A stretch of 64,000 nucleotides of DNA from positions 28,973,606 through 29,037,605 of the forward strand of contig CM029644.1 in NCBI GenBank assembly GCA_017311315.1. Reading direction: 5' to 3'. Origin of the DNA: Dendrocalamus latiflorus (Eukaryota; Streptophyta; Magnoliopsida; Poales; Poaceae). Of this stretch, positions 58,793-64,000 are shown one piece after another; within the stretch, counting starts at the first letter, position 1; each line of letters begins with the position of its first letter. The notes under the pieces were generated by a model. That model saw only the letters and a list, made by a program, of their open reading frames with translations, was not told the origin of the DNA and did not search any database. The position numbers and the translations under genes are program-made.

Positions 58793-61238
58793 CACATTTG
58801 ATTAGGGCTTACTTCAAACGGCGGTAAGCCGTGGCTTTTTGTTCTTTTTTTTCCTACAGAGTTTTGGCTGCAAATTTATTATAGTGTTTGTTAGTTTTTT
58901 TTAAGTTAAAAAAGAAAAATAAAAAACATCACTATATATCTAAAACAATACAAAAAGATATAAAAAAACAATAAGCAAACCAAAATTAAAAAAACTGAAG
59001 CTATTTAGAACGGACTCTTACTCCTAGCTTCTTTTTGAAAAGGGAAACTGCAGTACATTTGAGCAGCCAACTAGGCACTAGCCATACAAATCCCAAGCAT
59101 CTATTTTCTGTTAATCATGCGTGGTGTGTGGGCCCTAATTTTGTTTCCAAAAAGCAAAACGTCCTAGCGATGCATGCGTGATGGACTGATGGAGTGATGG
59201 GTTCAATCCAAGAAAGGTACTGCATGCACCGTCCTGGTTTGAAAGCTCCTCCATGCATTGTCCATGCAGTAACGTACAGCGCGGAAAGGCGCGTTCCCTA
59301 ATGTGTAATCTTCAAGTAATCGTCCTCTCACGCAAGAATTAAGGATGCACATATGGCGCCTTTTAATACGTCTTGTTTGCACCCCCGGTCAATCAGCTGC
59401 ATCATTTATGCTCATGAGTCATGACCTACGTACGTCCAAGCTTGTGGCAAAGCTATTTGGTAACCCACATACTCTCACTGCTACTAGTACCATATATGTA
59501 AAACAAACAAGTAAATTCCACAAAACTATGCATATGTTGGCCAAGTTATCAAAAAAGCTACAGTTTTAAGATTTCAATTCACAAAACTACATTGTCTGCG
59601 TCAGGTTTGATGGAAGAACCATGCTCTGTCACAAGGGTAGAATTAGAATAAAAATGACTGAAGTTCATCATTTCGTCATATATAACAATATATAGTAATT
59701 TTCAGGTAATATTGTGCTATATACTAATGTGTCTGGTAATTTTTAACATCAATGTTTCAATATAACTGATGACAGTGTATAATGATAAAGAAGTAGCAAT
59801 CGAATTGCTTACGAAAATGAAGAAGCCCGACGATAGTATTGGTTAGTTTCAGTAAACTAAAGGAACTAAGGATAAAATCATAGATAAAAGTTAGTTTGCA
59901 TTAATAAAATAAATCGTCTGACTTTAATGGCCTATAAAAATAAAAAATTACTTAAAATTTCTAATTAAAAATAGTAGAATGATTAAATATAATTAAATGC
60001 ATTACCTTTTAATAGTTACTAAAAAAGTACTAAAATGATCAAATATAAGTAAATGCATTACCTTTTAGTAGTTATGTTCTTTCAAATTCATAAAGTGATG
60101 AACCAAGATACCATTGCTAATTTTCTTCAATTTTTGTTTTTCTACATAGTAAATAAGTCTATCATTCATGAAATCATCACCAACTAATTTAAAAGGTCAA
60201 TTAGATATTTGTATATTCAATAGTTCAATAATAAAATAATAGAAAAATACGTCTAGTGACTTACTTGATATTGTAGTCAAATACTACAATTTCGCCTCTT
60301 ATTTGCAACAAGCTAGGCCGGTATTCGAAAAATCTAAATTGAAACCCAAAGTCTTAACCATACAATTCAACAAAATCAATCAACAATCATTATATTGAAA
60401 TCCTAACTCGCAAATTTAGTCTCTGTTCTTGAAACAAATTGAAAGAATTGAGAGAAATTTAGAGCAAAGTACATATTGATCGGACAGGCCTAAGCTTCCT
60501 TTGGCTACTGAGGGCACGATGTAATAGGGACTAGGCGATGCCACGGCAAGATGGTAGCGCGAGGGTGGCTAGTGGCACCAATTTTCTCTCGCTTTCCAAC
60601 GACTAGTCGCTGCCTGGCTAGGTGCGTTTGTATGACGGACGTGGTGCACATCTCCTGGACGATCGTGCCAGACGAACAGACCTCGAGGGCTGTTACGAGG
60701 TGACACGCTTAGGGATCGATCAAATAGACATCATGGTCTGTTGCATTCCTTCCTCTTGGGCTAGTCAAAGGCTGGCTCGATTTGCTATAGTTGCCTCATG
60801 GGCTAAGGGGCAGGGGAGGCTTCTTGTGGACTACTGCTAGCTACTGAAAATTTAGGGTTTTAACACTCCCTTTATTGGGCTTCAAGGAATAGATTGGGTA
60901 CACCAAGTTTAGTTTATGGGTTCACATATAAATAAGAGGTGTTGATACTCGCTAAAAAAGTTTTTGAACCTGGTGTCCTGAGTCTGTGGCACCAGAAGGG
61001 CCAAAGTGCCTCCGCCTTTGCTCTGTCATCCCACCCATTACCTGACATGTTGGGCCCACCATTCAGTTGCATGTGCCTCTCTCTGTTTCTCCCTGCTATC
61101 TAGGCACTCAATACCAGCATGTGTTAGGACGTGTGGCTAAACTCCCATGCAGGCCCCATTGGTCAGAAATAGAGGGGAGGGAGGTGGTCCTCATATCCGT
61201 TTCTAATAGCGGGTGAGCTCAACACTGGTGGCCATCAG
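58793..61238. other. Intergenic DNA, nothing recognised beyond a MITE relic
   Basis: 58800-59040 is a decayed member of the AT-rich MITE family of 19-21 kb. The rest, including the open frames at 59345 and 60622, carries no recognisable gene. Confidence 0.4.
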
Positions 61239-61767
61239 GGCATCTCCAATGGTCTGAGTCAGCTAGCTATATGTATGTACACATCAGCATATATCCTATG
61301 TGGAGGAAAGAGAGTATGCAAAAAAACCCGAGCCAGCTCTTCCTTAAGCACTAGTCTATAACGCCAAATGAGGCAGCCTCTATAAATTCTGTGTGTGCAT
61401 GTAAGCATCAAATAGCTATCCTTAGGGTATCTCCAATGGTTATAGCTAGCAACTAACTATAAGACTTCCACATCATCTATATAGTACACACTAAAGCTAG
61501 CATTCTAAAGAACTATCTATAAGGATAGCTATTTGATGCTTACATGCACACACAGAATTTATTGAGGCTGCCTCGTTTAGCGTTATAGACTAGTGCTTAA
61601 GGAAGAGCTGGCTCGATTTTTTTTGCATACTCTCTTTCCTCCACATAGGATATATGCTGATGTGTACATGCATATAGATAGCTGACTCAGACCATTGGAG
61701 ATGCCCTTATAGATAGTTCTTTAGAATGCTAGCTTTAGTGTGTACTATATAAATGATGTGGAAGTCT
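61239..61767. mobile_element. MITE 'GGGCATCTCC', inverted copy with a sister copy nested in it
   Basis: The outer copy starts at 61239 and has the same orientation as 57985. A complete member of the same family (61425-61706, 282 bp, opposite orientation) is inserted at the central TTA, with TTA on both sides (61422-61424, 61707-61709). The outer element then stops abruptly at about 61767, 30-40 bp short of its end, where a Helitron begins. Confidence 0.88.
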
Positions 61768-63015
61768 TCTCTACCCCTCTATAATACACCAAAATTTTCT
61801 TTACTAAATCCACCCCCCTCAACCACCCCCACAGTCATGCCTAATCTAAGTCCACCCAGATTTGTGTACCAAAGTAATCCAACTTCATACAAATGAATGG
61901 CCTGGATCTCTCCTCAAGCCTTCTTCTCTTACTCATTGAAGATCCTAAGGCCAAAATCATCCGGATCATGCACATCATTGAACCCAGAACCTTCTTAAAA
62001 AAGTAGTCTGACGTGTGGGCCCACCACCCCCTCCAACCGCCCGTGCGCCTGCCTCCCCACACGAGCCTGTGCGCCTCCTCCCCCTGATTTCTCCCTCGCC
62101 TCCTCCCCCGCCCTCCGCGCCGCCGCCTCCTCCCCCGCCCTGCGCTCCGCCGCCGCCGCCTCCTCCCCCCGCCCCGCGCCGCCTCCTCCTCCCCACCCCG
62201 CGCCGCCGCCTCCTCCCCCGCTCCTCCGATCCGCCCTCGCCTCCTCCTTCCCACCCCGCGCTGCCGCCTCCTCCTCCTCCCCCGCTCCTCCGCTCCGCCC
62301 TCGCCTCCTCCTCCCCACCCCACGCTGCCGCCTCCCCCGCTCCCCCTTCCCCTACGCAACCGCCCCCAGAAAAAACCTCCTCTCCGCTGCAACGCCGCCT
62401 TGCCTCCTCTCTGCCGCTCCCTCCCACGGCGCCGCCGCCCCACCAAACCCCAGATCCAGAGGCGGCGCGGATCTCTCTCCGCCTCGGGCTGTTTCGTCTT
62501 GCGCGCGGGACCTGCCCATCGGCGGCGGCGGCCTCTGCGGCGTGCCCCTCGACGTCGAGGTCGAGGTCTACCGCGGTAGCCCCGAGCGCAGCCGCCCGGT
62601 CTCCCCTGGGGCCGCCGCCGCCGAGCCCTCCGTCTGCTTTGAAGAAGCTCACTGTAAAACCAAATATACTCCGCCGCAGAGAAGTAAAAAGCATTTCATG
62701 TTGAGGAGATGTCTCATGCTTCTCTGTACCATCATCCAGGACTGTCCTTGGGCCTCTTCCTCACTGTAAATTGCAGGCGATGCTTTGAAGAAGCTAGAGG
62801 AAAAGTCGGAGGTTTTCTTCTGGCCGACTAAATTTCTACTTGTGCTAATTGCAAGCTCCCTGAAAGGAACAATCTGCTAATTATATACAAGAATTATGAG
62901 CAAAACTATATACAAAAAAATAGTAGTAGATTTGGAAATAGAATCGAGGAAGGATGGATTAGAGCAATTTGATGATATAGTTTTATATAGTAGCAGGCTG
63001 AATATTTGGAACAAA

Positions 63016-63111
63016 CTGAATGGTCAGTGGGTTGTGCGACTGGGGCTGGTCAACGAAGCACGGGAGATGTTCGACAGAGTGCTAGAGAGGAACCTGGTTT
63101 GTTGGCCATGT
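63016..63111 (+). pseudogene. PPR-protein fragment
   Basis: The frame reads GLVNEAREMFDRVLERNLVC followed by W, the helix pattern of one pentatricopeptide repeat unit and the start of the next. PPR proteins bind organellar RNA through many such units. Only this one unit is present and a stop follows, so it is a captured fragment within the second Helitron. Confidence 0.55.
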
Positions 63112-64000
63112 TGATCGTTCACTTTTCTTTCTTGTTGCTGCAAAGGCACATTGATTTGAGCACAACAATTCTGGATGTTTAGGGTGTGGTATGTCATTGA
63201 AGTTTTAATCACCACAATGGGTCCCTTTTGCCAAAATTTGCTAATTCCTTATTGCTAATTGGACACCTGTGCTTTGTAGGGCTTGAAAATGTTTTGGGGG
63301 AATTGCTTGTGAGTTAGTTTTGCGACTACAAAAAATTAGACTATGATTGTTGGAATGAAGAGAAGAACAATAACGAAGAAGCTAGAGGAGCTATGCTACT
63401 TTTTGCATGAGCAAAGGTAGAATCTCCCCCTTCCCATTTGTCTGACATGACAATTATAAACTTTTCTGGTTTTGCATTCACAGTAGTGCAGTGCTTGCTT
63501 TTCTGTAGTGACAAAATCATCTGCAGCTACCCAGATGTTTTTTTTATATTGGATTCCTATACTTTTCTTTTTGTTGGTGTTGAATTCTCCACATATCAGT
63601 AAATAATGATGCAAATCAAAGGAAAGAGGTCATCAAAAGAGTGACATAGCTGCACAGGTGAGTCTTCATTCTGAATTTTTAGTTAGACTATACTGCTTGA
63701 GAGAGTAAAAAAAGAGTCCATTGCACCACTAATGATGAAGTTGAGCTCTTATCAAACCAAATGCATGTCCTATTTAGAGAGAGAGAAACGTTATATGCAT
63801 AGATGGACAGTAAATGCTAAGTTGATATGCAGTTCTGATGTTTCTTAGTGTATGGTTTTCTCACTGTTGGTAATTCGTTAACTTTTTTCAGCTTTAGAAA
63901 CCAGTTATCACCTCATATGTTTCTGTTAATTCCATTGATCAGTTAACTTTGAGTATAAATATATAGGGGGCTAGATAATCTCTGTTTACTTTAATGTGAA
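63112..64000. other. Interior of Helitron 2, nothing further recognised
   Basis: AT-rich sequence with possible exon or intron relics but no family motif that I can name. Confidence 0.35.

Larger units (their letters stand above)
61768..64000 (+). mobile_element. Helitron-like element 2, 5' part (runs out of the window)
   Basis: The 5' end TCTCTACCCCTCTATAATA and about 220 following bases are closely similar to the reverse complement of 28006 down to about 27790. They include CACCAAAATTTTCTTTACTA and the GATCCTAAGGCCAAAATCAT stretch. A C-rich segment (62080-62350) then parallels the GC-rich part of the first Helitron. Cargo differs: an unidentified GC-rich exon-like piece near 62460-62640 and a PPR fragment. 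No 3' CTAG terminus is visible before the window ends. Confidence 0.55.

Noticed and set aside
61841..62704. Long open frames of over 200 codons on both strands at 62 kb
   Set aside because: They are low-complexity Arg/Gly or Pro/Ser runs produced by GC-rich (CCTCCTCCC) DNA; no domain is present.
1..64000. CRISPR arrays, tRNA or rRNA genes
   Set aside because: Regular repeats found here are minisatellites or transposon ends; no cloverleaf or rRNA core sequence was noticed, though a tRNAscan run would be needed to exclude tRNAs.

Overview
The window is nuclear DNA from a grass (Poaceae), most likely rice or a close relative. The genes have spliced exons with GT-AG introns and very GC-rich 5' coding ends, and they sit between many small DNA transposons, Helitrons and retroelement remnants. 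I cannot fix the species from sequence alone. I see no bacterial, organellar, rRNA, tRNA or CRISPR features.

Layout: 1-1406 is the 3' part of a CYP78A cytochrome P450 gene (two exons, + strand, cut by the window edge). 1.4-21.9 kb is gene-poor and filled with MITEs, hAT-type elements, two mutually inverted retroelement-like blocks, a hAT transposase remnant and a 117-bp GC-rich minisatellite. 21.9-28.0 kb looks like one Helitron on the minus strand. It carries a chimeric gene in which the start of TAF10 is joined to C1D, followed by two exons of a 5MP/BZW (eIF5-mimic) gene. 29.9-35.1 kb is a complete 6-phosphogluconolactonase gene (+) with a long 5'UTR intron. 36-42 kb is repeats. 42.3-45.8 kb is a complete six-exon COBRA-like (BRITTLE CULM1 family) gene (+). 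A broken COBRA gene (46.4-47.0 kb, -) faces it tail to tail. 50.4-51.0 kb is a TIM17 pseudogene and 51.4-52.1 kb an intact intronless TIM17 gene (both -). 53-56 kb holds a CACTA-type terminus and a PI-PLC-X pseudogene. 57.35-58.79 kb is an unbroken chain of Tourist-like MITEs joined at TTA. 61.2-64 kb has a MITE nested in its own family and then a second Helitron with the same 5' end but different cargo, including a PPR fragment.

The four intact or near-intact genes are ordinary housekeeping or developmental genes: P450 growth signalling, oxidative pentose phosphate pathway, cellulose/cell wall assembly and mitochondrial import. They form no operon-like unit. From memory, the order CYP78A - 6PGL - COBRA pair resembles a duplicated block on rice chromosomes 3 and 7; this needs an alignment. 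The main novelty is in the mobile DNA: the Helitron gene chimera, the same-site nested MITE insertions and the MITE chain.
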